A stretch of DNA of 64,000 nt. Source: Diprion similis. Lineage: Eukaryota > Arthropoda > Insecta > Hymenoptera > Diprionidae. The notes beneath the pieces are model-generated. The model had not been told where the DNA came from. It saw only the letters and a program-made list of their open reading frames with translations, and ran no database searches. Shown piece by piece: positions 39,708 to 48,831 of this stretch. A program made the position numbers and the translations under genes. Each line of letters begins with the position of its first letter. Position 1 is the first letter of the stretch. The DNA is taken from contig NC_060114.1 of assembly GCF_021155765.1 (NCBI RefSeq), forward strand, positions 19,822,501-19,886,500, given 5' to 3'.

Positions 39708-42700
39708 CTATATTAGGGTGGGCCAAAAAAAAAAAAAATATATATATATAGTTATTTTTTTTTCGTTAGTCACCGTGAAAATGTCGTTCAAGATGATAAA
39801 AAAAATTCTGTAAAAGTTCCTATTTGATGAAAATATTAATTTTGTACAATAGGGTATGTTAAAAACTCATTTCTTGTCAAGAAATAAGAAATTTCGGGGA
39901 AAATTCGATGTTTCAGTAAAGAAGATAAAATGAACTTCGAGAAAAATTAAATTTTTTTCATTTTGACGTAACAAATTTTTAACCCTGAATAACTTTTGAA
40001 TCAGTAGATTTACGAAAAAATCGCAAAAGACCTTTTTTGTAGATCGTTCAATTTTCCACAAAAATATGTATTGGTCTTTACAATACGCCAATCTGTTGTT
40101 GAGTAATAAAATACCGAATAACAAAAAAAAAAAAAAAATCCCGTGCTTTTTAAACGGTATATGGAAAATCGCAAGTAGGCACCTCCTAAAATTAATATCA
40201 AGAGTTCAAATTTTTACAGCAATTTTTTTTCCGTCATCTTGAACGATATTTTTATGGTGACTAACGAAAAAAATAGTCCTTTTTTTGACCCATGACCCTA
40301 ATATACATATAGTGATGGATGTAACGAACATAAAAAATCGATACGGTAAAGAAGAATTCGTATACAGATAATTTATATAATATATATGTATGTATATATA
40401 TATGAATGAACAAATAAATAAACCGAACAAAATGGTGAAATGGTACACGAATGCACATACAAAAGTTAGACACATAGCAGAGGTACAAATAAGTACATTT
40501 AAATATTAAATACTATGTATAGAGACAAGCATAGCATAAAATGTGTGTTTAGAGTATCATGTGTGTCCTTGTGTATGAATTTATCGTGTGGTGTAAAGTA
40601 CTAAATTATTTTCCGAATTGTTTAAACGAAATTTCCAGCATCGAGACTAACCGGCATTTTGAAACGCGTTGTTTTGGATAATTTTTCAAAAAACGAAAAG
40701 AGAACCGATGAGTAATCAATTTTCGATACGAGTGACTCAATCGACCCCGTTATCTTTTTCATTATTAAACGATAAATATGAATGTCACGTTGTGCGAGTG
40801 CGTGTATTATTGTGTGCAATGCATATGTTAAAATAGAAACGTCGTGCAGTTCGGCTGATATTTTATGACAACAACTAAATAGAACTGTGCGAAATTGTGT
40901 GCACTGTATATTCTTTCGTAATAATTATTTATTCAATTAACGAATGTGATTTTTTCATTATATCTCCCGCGGTTATTTCGAATTATTAATTTTCATTTTT
41001 GCCCTTATTCCGAGTTGAACGACGATTTGGGTTGAATGTAGGTTTACAATGAATTTTATATCACGCGTCTATGTCTGTTTTCCGTACACGAAATACCGGT
41101 TTCTATGACGATCGAGAGAGTCTGCGAATGCGCATGCACGGAGTACTGAAAATACCACTTTTAAGTCCTAGGAGTGCTGAAAGTGGTCTTTTCCGTACTC
41201 CGCGCATGCGCGGTCGCGGACAAATCTGGCATTACGCGACCGTAACCTCAAATTCGAGCTTCGTGAAAAAACGCGTAACATAATCTTGTTACACAAATAA
41301 TCGTTTGCGACGAGGAGGCGAGACAAAACACCGAGTTTGCCTTCTTGTTACACAATATACTATTTACGATGTATAACGTAGTGACGCAATGGAAATGATA
41401 ACACATATAGTTACATCGTATAAATATGTATGTGGAAAGAAAAAAGGTAACCGAAACGATGTAAATAAAGATTAAGAACGAAGGTAATAAGAAGAATCGG
41501 TTACAGCTATCAGGAGCGGAAAAATGAACTTACTGGGAAAAATCCTGGGGGCATCGGGCCACCAGGCATGCCGTCGTTGGGCGGCATCTGACCGAGCGGA
41601 GACGGCGCTGCGCCAGCATTCTGGAACGATTTGTTAAGAAGTTCGGCATAGTGAACGATGATAGAACATCTCACGAACGACATGAATTTTGCGATAATGA
41701 ATGAAGGATTTCAGAGTGAGATTTGTCGATTTGAGGTTATACTTACGTGTGCAATGCCGTTCACGCCGTAACCGCTGTTAACGAATCCCTGTGTGTGAGA
41801 AAAAATGAAAGAATTAGTGTCGAACGATTGACTATGGCCTGCTAGGTTAGGGTGGGGGTCAAAACTTGAAGGGATCAATATTGCAAATGGCCGATATGTC
41901 GACGTTTCAAACATGCGAAAATGAAATAACGAAAGTTGAAATCTTGATTTTCGAAAGTGTCACTGATTAGAATGACTACTGATCAGTAACACTTTTAAAA
42001 GTCAAGATTTCGAACAATTCATGTTTGAAATTTCGATATATCGGCCATTTGCAATATTGACCCTTCCAACTTTTGACTTGATCTTTTCGATCGCCTGCGA
42101 TTCGGATTCGATCAAACGGTTTTTCGATTTTCGAACCTACCAAAGAGCGGAATGATGTAACGAGATTTTTATAAAAGTGAATAACGTTTCGTCGTTTATG
42201 TATAATTTTTACTAACGTAATCGTGAAAAGCTTTGGCCTCGCTGCTGTGTTCACACGTGTCGCGTCTCTCTGGTGCGGCGCAATACAGGTCCCAGAAAAC
42301 ACTGAAACAATAAATAAGTGATTTGCAACGTAGGTGACACGTTGATGGTAGGAATAAAAAGTTTTGTAAGAGAACTGTCGGTTTAATAGAATTCGTAGAC
42401 TCACCACCACCAGGAGTGTAAGAACCCGGGAGGTTCTCCAAGGGTGATGTTCTTTTCCCATCGAATCTGGAACGAGAGAACGTTTATTAGTTAAAATTTT
42501 GTAATTCTAGTACTAGCTGCTCGTACGTCGTATTTTAACACGCTGAAAATTTACCTCCGAAAGGAATGTCTGTGCAGCTTTTTGTGCTCCAACATGAAGG
42601 AGGTATTCGTAGACGTAAAGAGCCAGTCTGGAACAAAATCTCTAATCAAGCATTGCTCGAGGTTCAAGATACACAATAAAAAAAATCTCACTGTCGGTTG

Positions 42701-43952
42701 TTGCTGTGAATGCAGGATGAGAGAACAGAGCAAGGAATAAGCACGAAATAAAAACTGGTCAAATTTATTATTGTCGACAATCACGATAATGACGTTGGGT
42801 TCGAATGATTATACGTGTAACAACATCAACAAAAGCAGTAAGACATTGGAATAACTCGGTATGAGTGGGCAACATACATGCGTATCTTAATACACAGACG
42901 AAACTAAAAATCGCAACACCTTCTGCGTTGCAGGCGAAATCAAATCCTGCATATCTCGATGCGACAGTCAACTTTGATAAATCGAAGGGTGTAAAAGTTC
43001 GGGTTGTAGAACGCAAAATAGAATGTAAACTTGTTAGTATAATGTATAAAATTAGATCACGCATCTCTCTCTCTCTCTTTCTCACTTTTTTTCTCCATTC
43101 GAATACACCCGTGTGTGCGTGTGCATATGTATCGATACGCGGATGTGTGTATAATAAACACAAGTGGACTGGCACTAAAGCATGTAGAATCGTAGCCTTG
43201 ATATTAATTTCTGACTTGTATCAGGTGTCTAAAGAAGATTAATACATCGTCAAATTTTCTAAAAAAAGGGGAGGACGAGGGGTTGAAGCGCAAAAAAATC
43301 CATCGGCTAAAATTTATCGTCCTGATTAGGATGTTGTATTCTAAGATGCCTGTTTAGCCAGAAGATAGATCTTGTCGAACAAAGTGGAACGGAATTTGAA
43401 AAAAGGAGTGTAACAATTCGTGAGGTGTCCTGATCGACATCGATTCTGAAAAAAAATACTCAATAGTTTTTCATTTGATGGAGAAATAAAGAAATGGCAT
43501 GAATTCTACGAATTTCCTATCGCCATTTCTTTATTTCTCCCTCAAATGAAAATGTATTCGAGTGATTTTGTTCGTAGATGCGTATAGAATAGGGCCGTTA
43601 GGCTCTATTTCGTGTTTCAAATACGTGGACTTCGATATTTGGAGATATATACGTCAACGTCGAAATCGACCAGGTCATCCCCTTAACAGGTATAATGAAA
43701 GAAAAGATCGAAAGAAAGAAGGAAGGAAGAAAGAAAGAAATATGTCTACAGTAAAAGAGTGATTACTGTCAGAATAATTGAATATAGAAGGAACGAAAAC
43801 GATGCGTAGAAGCAACAGACAGCAACAACAAAATACGGACAAGCAGAGAGATGGAAAAAAAAACATGGCGGCTTAAGAGATAAAGAAAATACCTACTTTT
43901 CACGAGCCTGACCGTCCGAGGGTACAGTTGAACCTTTACCTTTCGCGTACAT
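18291..43952 (-). CDS. Ssdp: Sequence-specific single-stranded DNA-binding protein (SSBP2/3/4 family), LIM-complex cofactor
   Basis: Nuclear cofactor that binds and stabilises Chip/LDB with LIM-homeodomain factors and Wnt-pathway complexes. Thirteen coding exons, minus strand: 43897-43952, 42555-42627, 42405-42466, 42217-42301, 41747-41788, 41534-41620, 37875-37982, 35052-35126, 34865-34913, 30437-30648, 28889-29059, 27970-28170, 18291-18395. All phases agree, giving 441 aa. The start ([13 protein letters not shown]) matches the family. A LisH/LUFS domain covers about residues 16-92 ([20 protein letters not shown], then [20 protein letters not shown]). The rest is a Pro/Gly/Met-rich activation region with conserved [26 protein letters not shown] and [11 protein letters not shown]. 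The last exon begins [14 protein letters not shown] and ends DYFMQ, an insect-type C-terminus. A 14-residue microexon (41747-41788) sits between two vertebrate-conserved blocks. Confidence 0.96.
19079..19126. repeat. (TA)n microsatellite
   Basis: An uninterrupted TA run of about 45 bp in the last Ssdp intron. Confidence 0.85.
22195..22227. repeat. (CA)n microsatellite
   Basis: CA dinucleotides ending in CGCGCGCA, in the last Ssdp intron. Confidence 0.85.
23221..23503. repeat. Compound ATT / ATC / TTG microsatellite block
   Basis: About 280 bp made almost entirely of trinucleotide repeats: ATT from 23224, ATC near 23290-23340, ATT again, then a pure TTG run at 23462-23502. Open frames across it are repeat translations only. 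Confidence 0.9.
24840..25190. promoter_or_regulatory. Motif cluster resembling YY1 and NRF1 sites inside the last Ssdp intron
   Basis: CAGCCATCTTGT near 24859 (complement ACAAGATGGCTG) and ACAAGATGGCGGC near 25058 match the YY1-type core AAGATGGCNGC. TGCGCATGCG and GTGCGCATGCGCAG near 25153-25182 match the NRF1-type palindrome GCGCATGCGC. The block is GC-richer than its surroundings. It could be an internal promoter or an enhancer; no gene start is recognisable beside it. Confidence 0.25.
25501..25760. repeat. Poly-C, (CT)n and (AAT)n block
   Basis: A short C run is followed by CT dinucleotides to 25558 and then AAT repeats with variants from about 25608 to 25760. Confidence 0.85.
27167..27206. 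repeat. (TA)n microsatellite
   Basis: A pure TA run in the last Ssdp intron. A separate (AAT)n array lies at 27797-27840, close to exon 12. Confidence 0.85.
27714..27719 (-). terminator. Candidate polyadenylation signal for a short Ssdp isoform
   Basis: TTTATT on the plus strand reads AATAAA on the minus strand, about 210 bases past the read-through stop at 27931. AATAAA is frequent by chance in DNA this AT-rich, so the weight is low. Confidence 0.25.
27931..28170 (-). CDS. Ssdp: Alternative Ssdp C-terminus by read-through of exon 12
   Basis: Exon 12 (27970-28170) ends with GAGAAC followed by a good donor, GTGAGT. If that donor is not used the frame stays open for 12 residues ([12 protein letters not shown]) and then stops at 27931-27933. 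A minus-strand AATAAA lies about 210 bp further on, at 27714-27719. This could yield a 419-residue isoform lacking the [14 protein letters not shown] tail. It is an inference from sequence; without transcripts the extension may simply be intron. Confidence 0.35.
   Translation of the reverse strand, partial: DFSMGGGPEGGPMGPIGPNTMGPVLNGDGMDGMKNSPANGGPGTPREDSGSGMGDYNLGGFGGPGENVSNISRFFNDSM
28341..28364. repeat. Homopolymer C tract (24 bases)
   Basis: An uninterrupted C run in the 718-bp intron between Ssdp exons 11 and 12. The same intron also has a T run of about 30 at 28206-28235 and an A run near 28456-28476. Assembly length in such tracts is unreliable. Confidence 0.9.
29060..30436. other. 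Ssdp intron between exons 10 and 11
   Basis: 1.4 kb of AT-rich sequence with no coding signal or clear repeat structure. Confidence 0.6.
31052..31421. mobile_element. Non-autonomous DNA transposon (MITE) with CAGGGTG ends
   Basis: The left end CAGGGTGCCCACAA at 31052 is matched by the complement of TTGTGGCCACCCTG ending at 31421. The flanks carry the same five bases, ACTTA, on both sides, as expected of a target-site duplication. The body holds repeated TTTCCAG/ACATTTTCC motifs and a 43-base A tract. Length is 370 bp with no coding capacity. Confidence 0.7.
31744..31879. mobile_element. Short inverted-repeat element (MITE-like), 136 bp
   Basis: GGTGCGTTCCGAAATTA at 31744 pairs perfectly with TAATTTCGGAACGCACC ending at 31879, a 17-bp terminal inverted repeat. 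No target-site duplication is obvious. Confidence 0.6.
32297..32708. mobile_element. Second MITE with CAGGGTG-type ends
   Basis: CAGGGTGTCCAGT at 32297 pairs with ACTGGACATCCTG ending at 32708 (one mismatch). The bases AATAT flank both sides, a likely 5-bp target-site duplication. The interior shares TTCCAG-rich motifs with the element at 31052, so both probably belong to one family. Confidence 0.7.
33584..33630. repeat. (TAG)n microsatellite
   Basis: A pure TAG/AGT array of about 47 bp flanked by AAT repeats, in an Ssdp intron. Confidence 0.9.
35127..37874. other. Ssdp intron between exons 7 and 8
   Basis: 2.7 kb, AT-rich, with a TTAA-flanked element at 36613-37292 and otherwise no recognisable content. 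Confidence 0.6.
36613..37292. mobile_element. TTAA-flanked inverted-repeat element, 680 bp
   Basis: The left end reads TTAAGTGGAGGCACATCCGA and the right end reads TCGGATGTGCCCCCTTAA, whose complement is TTAAGGGGGCACATCCGA. The terminal inverted repeats are thus about 20 bp and are bounded by TTAA on both sides. TTAA targets are characteristic of the piggyBac superfamily, although the terminal bases are not the usual CCC. The interior has TATCTCGAAAACCAC-type sequence common in insect repeats and no transposase. Confidence 0.6.
38098..38167. repeat. (TA)n microsatellite, about 70 bp
   Basis: An uninterrupted TA array, the longest dinucleotide run in the window. Confidence 0.9.
38316..38556. 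mobile_element. Foldback element whose arms contain TTAGG-type telomeric repeats
   Basis: The left arm includes ATTTCACGAGCAGCA, GCAGCATTTCCCAC, GATTAGTTGAGTAA and then a (CCTAA)n run followed by CTTAGTCAGC. The right arm is the inverse: GCTGACTAAGG, a (TTAGG)n run, TTACTCAACTAATC, GTGGGAAATGCTGC and CTGCTCATGAAAT. A partial third copy (CAATCAGAATGCTTGTATAGTGGGAAATG) forms the loop. TTAGG is the ancestral insect telomere repeat. Confidence 0.75.
39712..40303. mobile_element. Long terminal-inverted-repeat element with TAGGGT ends
   Basis: The left end reads TATTAGGGTGGGCCAAAAA, then TTCGTTAGTCACC and GTCGTTCAAGATGA. The right side has the complement in the same order: TCATCTTGAACGAT, GGTGACTAACGAA, TTTTGACCCATGACCCTAATA. 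The arms are at least 75 bp and imperfect. It inserts beside a TA microsatellite and has no coding capacity. Confidence 0.65.
41118..41222. repeat. GC-rich hairpin with NRF1-like ends
   Basis: GCGCATGCACGGAGTACTGA...ACCACTTT pairs with AAAGTGGTCTTTTCCGTACTCCGCGCATGCGC across an 18-base loop; outer pairing adds TCTGCGA with TCGCGGA. It lies in an Ssdp intron and could be a small foldback element or a structured RNA. Confidence 0.5.
41858..42076. repeat. Near-palindromic foldback element, 219 bp
   Basis: GTCAAAACTTGAAGGG, then CAATATTGCAAATGGCCGAT, then GTTTCAAACATG, is mirrored by CATGTTTGAAA, ATCGGCCATTTGCAATATTG and CCTTCCAACTTTTGAC. The centre (about 41960-41985) is itself palindromic. It lies in the Ssdp intron between exons 4 and 5. 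Confidence 0.6.
42628..43896. other. First coding-region intron of Ssdp
   Basis: 1.27 kb, AT-rich, no coding exon seen. It contains the inverted repeat at 43462-43560. Confidence 0.6.
43462..43560. repeat. Perfect-arm hairpin in the first Ssdp intron
   Basis: GGAGAAATAAAGAAATGGC (within a 31-bp left arm ending at 43499) pairs with GCCATTTCTTTATTTCTCC (right arm from 43522) around a loop of about 22 bases. The arms extend to about 45 bp with mismatches. The size and shape resemble a miRNA precursor or a tiny foldback element. Confidence 0.5.
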
Positions 43953-46940
43953 GTTCAGATGCTGCGTGGTCGAGTTATTCTCGACTTTTCAGACAGTTGA
44001 AAACCAGAAAATATCGGCTGAGTACCGAATAGATTTCAACTGGTAAGGGACAAAGTATATTTTATGAAACTCGTAGAAGAAGTCCCGTGTACTTAGTAAA
44101 CGACCGACGATCGAATGTATGTACTTGCGTCCCTATTTGGTATATATCTGAATACACGTATGTACACGTATGTATATATCTGTGTGTTTCACGATCAGTC
44201 ACGGTATACAAGCCGATGATAGTCGACCGTGCAGTTTTCACATAACGCGTAAGTCAACACTGGATTGATCCTTATATTTGACCGCTGGTTTTGGGGCCGC
44301 TGGTGGTGTTGCTGCTGGCGATGGTGACGGTGCTGTTCCCGCTGCTGCATGACTCTGGCCGAGCAACGCTCACGACGATCTCTTCAACCCAGTGGCGCGT
44401 CATGCTAGAAATTCGGTCTCTTGTTTCTCTGGTAGGTGTCCGTTATTATTCAAAACTGGTCCCCGGTGTCGCGGGGCCTCGGTTTAACTCTTCGCTAAGC
44501 GATGTTATACCCGCAACGATTCATTACAGTACATAACGAATACATACAACATACATGTACGTACCTACGAGCACGTATTTTCACTCTGATATAACTCGGC
44601 GATTGTGTGTCACACGCGCGTCGAACAATACACACACCTAGTACTGTATTTACACCGCAGCACCGAATTTATCCACCCGCCTCTTCGCTCATCTTAATAT
44701 CAATATGCGTATTTCGGAGCTCGGAGCCGCGAGTTCCCGTGTTTTGTTAACCGTTAATATAACCACGTCTGTTTGTCTGTCTGTCTCCTGTCGCTCACTC
44801 TCCTTCCTTCTCCACGGTCTAGTCTATACCATGGATTCTAAAGTTGCTCAGTTCACCCCGTCGCTCGGCGTTATACGTACGACTCGCAGCCGCGTCATTC
44901 GGCACACGTACACTCTCGGCTTCGGGTAACGACGACACGCTCAAACGGGGGCCAACTGTGTCGTACGTACACCTACCGAGCAAGCGCAAAGAGCTACGCG
45001 CACACAAGCCAACTCGGCCTAGCGCTACCTGAGCAATAAGCAGCTGCGCATAAACGGGGGGTGCCGTTACCCTTGTCTACAGTTACGTCCTCACGGCGAG
45101 CTGATCCTTCGGCCCTTACCGAGAACTCTGTTCTGACCTGCGTCCTTCGGATTAAGCGAGCAACTCGACCGGCGATGATCCCGTAGAGTCTCCAGTTGGT
45201 CTTCTCTTCAATATTTCGCTCGCTTTCGGGAAAATCCCAAGACATTTTTCGCTCCACGAGTGCCTAAAAATTTTACATCAACAATTTTTACCGGGTCCCC
45301 AGATGCGGACCCAGCTCGCCGAGCCTTGCCACGCCCCTGAAGCTTGAGGGGCATTGGAAATCGGCGTGCACACAAAGGTACAGTCGCTACCCACACACCG
45401 CCAATACTTACCGGCGTGGGTACGAGGTGGGGGTTCGATTTTTCCCGAGCCCAGCCGGAGCCGGCCGAAGTTGAATAGTCGGTATAAAAGAGGGGAAGAA
45501 CTGTGCGGTACTACTGCCGTGCCAGTGGCTGTGCAGCTTCCCCGTTTTGTAAATTCTTTATCGAGGTAGAAACGCCGATGCATGTTATTTGAGTAACGAC
45601 AAATGTAGAAATCCGTTTTTCACGAAAATTGACCATTTTTTCCGTTTTATTGGGCCCTCCTAAGAGCCCGCAGAAATATAGTCACCTGCGAACTAAAAGT
45701 GCGATTTTTTTTCACGAGCCTCCGACTTTCAGCCAATGCCGCAGTTGTCTTCGATGCTGTTCTTCTCGTGTCAACTCCCACCCGTCAATAAAGAACGACG
45801 TCCATCAATCCGTGTGCCCAGCTGCGTTTGTGTGCTGTGCAGCCACGACGTATAACAACGCTCGGCACACTTATAATACTCGTTTTGCTATACATACCGC
45901 CGTTCGACGGCCGCTCTCTTGACGAACGTTCCGAACGATCGGTCAAAATGTCCCACAGAACGTGACGCTGAAGCAATGTGCATTTCTGCAGTCTCCGACC
46001 TTCTCAATTGTAGGATATTTCTACCTAGAAATATTTTGAAATTAGAATTCATCTGTGAAATCGGCGAACAAGATGAGTTTAAAAATTCCTTTTCTTCTCA
46101 TGCAAACGTTTACTTTATAATAAAAATTCGAGGCGAGAAGGGCAACTTCTTTTATCATAAATTTAGTCTTGTCTGACTGTAGCAATCATTTGGATATCAA
46201 ACTTTGATGCGAGCTGCTACACGCTACGTGATAAGCCTTCCTTTGTCTAAAATGCGCCAACACGTGCGTGAATGAGATATTGGCTTAGGAAGCGTCGCTG
46301 CTCTCGAAAAAGCCTCGAGAATTCAAGGATAGATTGGACAGAATGAATTTCGGTGTATCTAAAATGGCACCGACAGCCTTATCAAGCGTAAAGATAGAGA
46401 CAATGAAGGGTATTGGATGTTGAGCTGCGAGCCGCTCAGCCCGTCTCTCCGCAGTTGGTAAACTGTGCTACTTTCGCGGCCATGTTTGACGACCGTAATG
46501 TCTAAGTGCGGAACTCTGCCCTCTCCCCCAGGATATTCTGGGCTTCGATATATTTCGTTGGAAAGTTTTTCTCCGCCTTAGCCAGCTCGCTGTTATGTTA
46601 CGTGTACTTTTCGATGTACCTGTTTACATACTTGAATATATTTTTCAGCCGCAAAAGTAATACGCTATTCCTGAAAAGTGACTCTGGAGATGGAACCTCG
46701 GATAGAAGCTGACACTAAAAGCGACATCTCGAGTTGAGGCAATGCGGCGAATGATCGCTGACTTCGAACTCCGTTGGTAGGTACGTACAAACAGCCACCC
46801 GCGCAGATTTCTGTTATATCGTGATTCCAGAGCTAGTTTGCAAAGTTGGAGTTGATTTTTTTTCTTTTTTTTCCCTGTCTTCTCATTAAATATGATTTTG
46901 TTTTCACAAGGCCACAAATCACGTGGTATCATTTTTGGCC
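43953..46940. other. Region between divergent Ssdp and Atg10 genes
   Basis: Ssdp is read leftward and Atg10 rightward, so this 3-kb stretch should hold both promoters and 5' leaders. 44300-45500 is GC-richer with many CpGs. A TATAAAAG string at 45483 is noted separately. No coding exon was recognised; the short open frames here look random. Confidence 0.5.
45483..45490 (+). promoter_or_regulatory. Candidate TATA box
   Basis: TATAAAAG followed by a purine-rich stretch in the CpG-richer region between Ssdp and Atg10. The TATA box of a transcript running right would start it near 45515. The distance to the Atg10 start (46941) would require an upstream non-coding exon or a different gene. Confidence 0.2.
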
Positions 46941-48765
46941 ATGGATGGAGTCGGTACCATTACGTGGGAAACATTTCTAAAAGATGCTGAAGCTTTGGTA
47001 AACGTTTCCGACAAGATTCGCGATGATTGGGAACTCGTCGGCGATAAGGTGATGAAAAAAAAGAACTTAGATAAAAACTTGATATTATACAAACGTGAAC
47101 AACCATTGTATACCTTGTACTTTGGAATACGCAATTGAGCATATAAGACTTGAATATTTGAGATTTTTATATTGATAATCAGTCAACGTTTTAACGATTC
47201 CCTATCGTTACCAAGGGCGCACCTGGAATGGCGTACCTTTCACGCCAGGTGAAAACGTACGTCCCGTGCGAATATCCAATCGACGAGTCACCAACTGGTC
47301 TCGACAAAGAGTATTGGGCTGAAAACTTAGACGCCAGGATGGTCAAGGACCCTTTTGAGGCAGCTTCGAAAGACGAGAGGCCGCTGATCACACTTCACCA
47401 CGTTCTGTGGTCCATGAGTTATAGCGTACCAGTGCTTTACTTCAACGGATGGAAGTCTGGTGAGGAGAAAATTTTCCCTTACAAATATATTCCCCCCATC
47501 TGTCGGGCATATTCGGTGTTGTGGCTGGATTTCCACGATCCCTAATTCGCACATACCTCCAACCTGAGGTCATGGCGCTGTCACGGTTCTAAACCAGACT
47601 ACGCACTTGGCGTTGAATGGTCGAAGCGGATGTAGGTTAGTATTGAAAGAGGAAGGAAAATACGAGGGAAAGCAGGCGCTGGTTTGCTAGGCGAGTTTCC
47701 CGGTAGAAGCTTCGGCCGTAGAAGCCCTCTTAAAAAACAAACGAGAGTCACATTAGCGCGAGCTTTTGTCGGACCATATCAGCTAAGCTCGTACGCTCTT
47801 TTGTTTCTGGCTTTTATCCTCCGCCTCACTCTCCGGTTTTCCGGGAGTCCTCTCCCCTGATCGCTGTCTCCATTTTAGCCTCGCTCAGAGAAAGAGGCTG
47901 CCAGATCGAACGAGCAATCAGCCAACGGACGCCTCGCAATCCCGCTCTTCGGTGCGATTAAGGCCGATGCAAGTGGCACGTTGAGTATTCTTTGGTTCAA
48001 ACGGATTTCGATTTCTCGCACCCTTCGGCTGCGCTGGCGTCCGTTGCTCAAAACTTTACTACTTCAGCCTCGGTTATCCTGAAATCGGTTCCAAAATTCT
48101 ACAACAACCGTTTTCCGCATCCCATACACCGCCCGAGATAGTGTCGAGGGATTACTCGAGGCACCGGTAGCCCTCAGCACAGGCCTGACACAGCGCTTTT
48201 GACGAATTGGGTCAGCGCATATTTCCCGGAAAAAAGTTACGCTATGATTTTCTTGAAATGTTTTTATCACGCCTAAAGTACTCCTTCGTATAATCAAGGA
48301 GACTTATCAGGGTTTCAGACTCGTCTTACATCCGTAAAAAAACCAAAAACACATTCTTTATTTTTTCGTCTCAACAGATTTCGCTGGTTGCAATCCAGTC
48401 AGTGTCGAGGTCGCGCAGAAATTAATAAGCAACAACGACCTGGGTTACTCGGAATTGTCCCAGGCGATTCATCCGATCTTAGGAACCCCTTTTCTCCAAT
48501 TGCATCCCTGCGGGTCTCAAGATCTCCTGAGACACGTCTGGAAAAGGTAAGATACCTTTTATTCGTTTGGTTTGGTTATCACGCAGGCATTTATTTGATA
48601 ATTTTGTTAGTCATTCTTTCATATTTTAACAGCAACAACAAGCTTGTGAGTTGGCTGAGTGTTGCCGCGCCTGCAGCGTTGCAGCTAAAACTTCATGAGG
48701 ATTATTACAAACTGACGATCGCAGACGAGTCACGTGTGCCGGAGGTCACTTATGAAGCTGATTAG
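46941..48765 (+). CDS. Atg10: Autophagy-related 10, E2-like enzyme for the ATG12-ATG5 conjugate
   Basis: Atg10 accepts Atg12 from Atg7 and transfers it to Atg5 in the cytosol. Exons: 46941-47048, 47216-47459, 48378-48546, 48633-48765; phases join to 217 aa (human ATG10 is 220). The core shows LITLHHVLWSMSYSVPVLYF, a strongly conserved block, then HPILGTPFLQLHPC with the catalytic cysteine at about residue 162. The C-terminus has LVSWLSVAAP, matching the family's SWLSIVGP-like helix. The start at 46941 (GGCCATGG) is the only in-frame ATG upstream of the first conserved segment. The first donor (AAG|GTGATG) is weak, so the exon 1 boundary is the least certain point. The ATG8-like proteins and Atg3 share the fold, but the order of motifs fits Atg10. 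Confidence 0.92.
47460..48377. other. Second Atg10 intron
   Basis: A 918-bp intron with GTGAGG donor and CAACAG acceptor. Nothing coding or repeated is evident inside it. Confidence 0.6.
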
Positions 48766-48825
48766 CGATCCATGATAACGACGATATCGGCGATGGCAGA
48801 ATCAGTGATGCCAATTTCTCTATGA

Positions 48826-48831
48826 AATAAA
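48826..48831 (+). terminator. Polyadenylation signal of Atg10
   Basis: AATAAA lies 61 bases after the Atg10 stop codon, a usual spacing for a short 3' UTR. Confidence 0.6.

Larger units (their letters stand above)
37983..41533. other. Ssdp intron between exons 6 and 7
   Basis: 3.5 kb holding two TA microsatellites (38098-38167 and 39659-39704), a foldback element with telomere-like repeats (38316-38556), a long-TIR element (39712-40303) and a GC-rich hairpin (41118-41222). No coding sequence is seen. Confidence 0.6.

Noticed and set aside
45425-45445. GGGGGTTCGATTTTTCCC, resembling a tRNA T-arm / B box
   Set aside because: No A box, acceptor stem or anticodon arm can be fitted upstream.
45404-45480. 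ATACTTACC at 45405, the 5' start of U1 snRNA
   Set aside because: The following bases do not continue as U1, and no Sm site or U1 stem-loops can be recognised.
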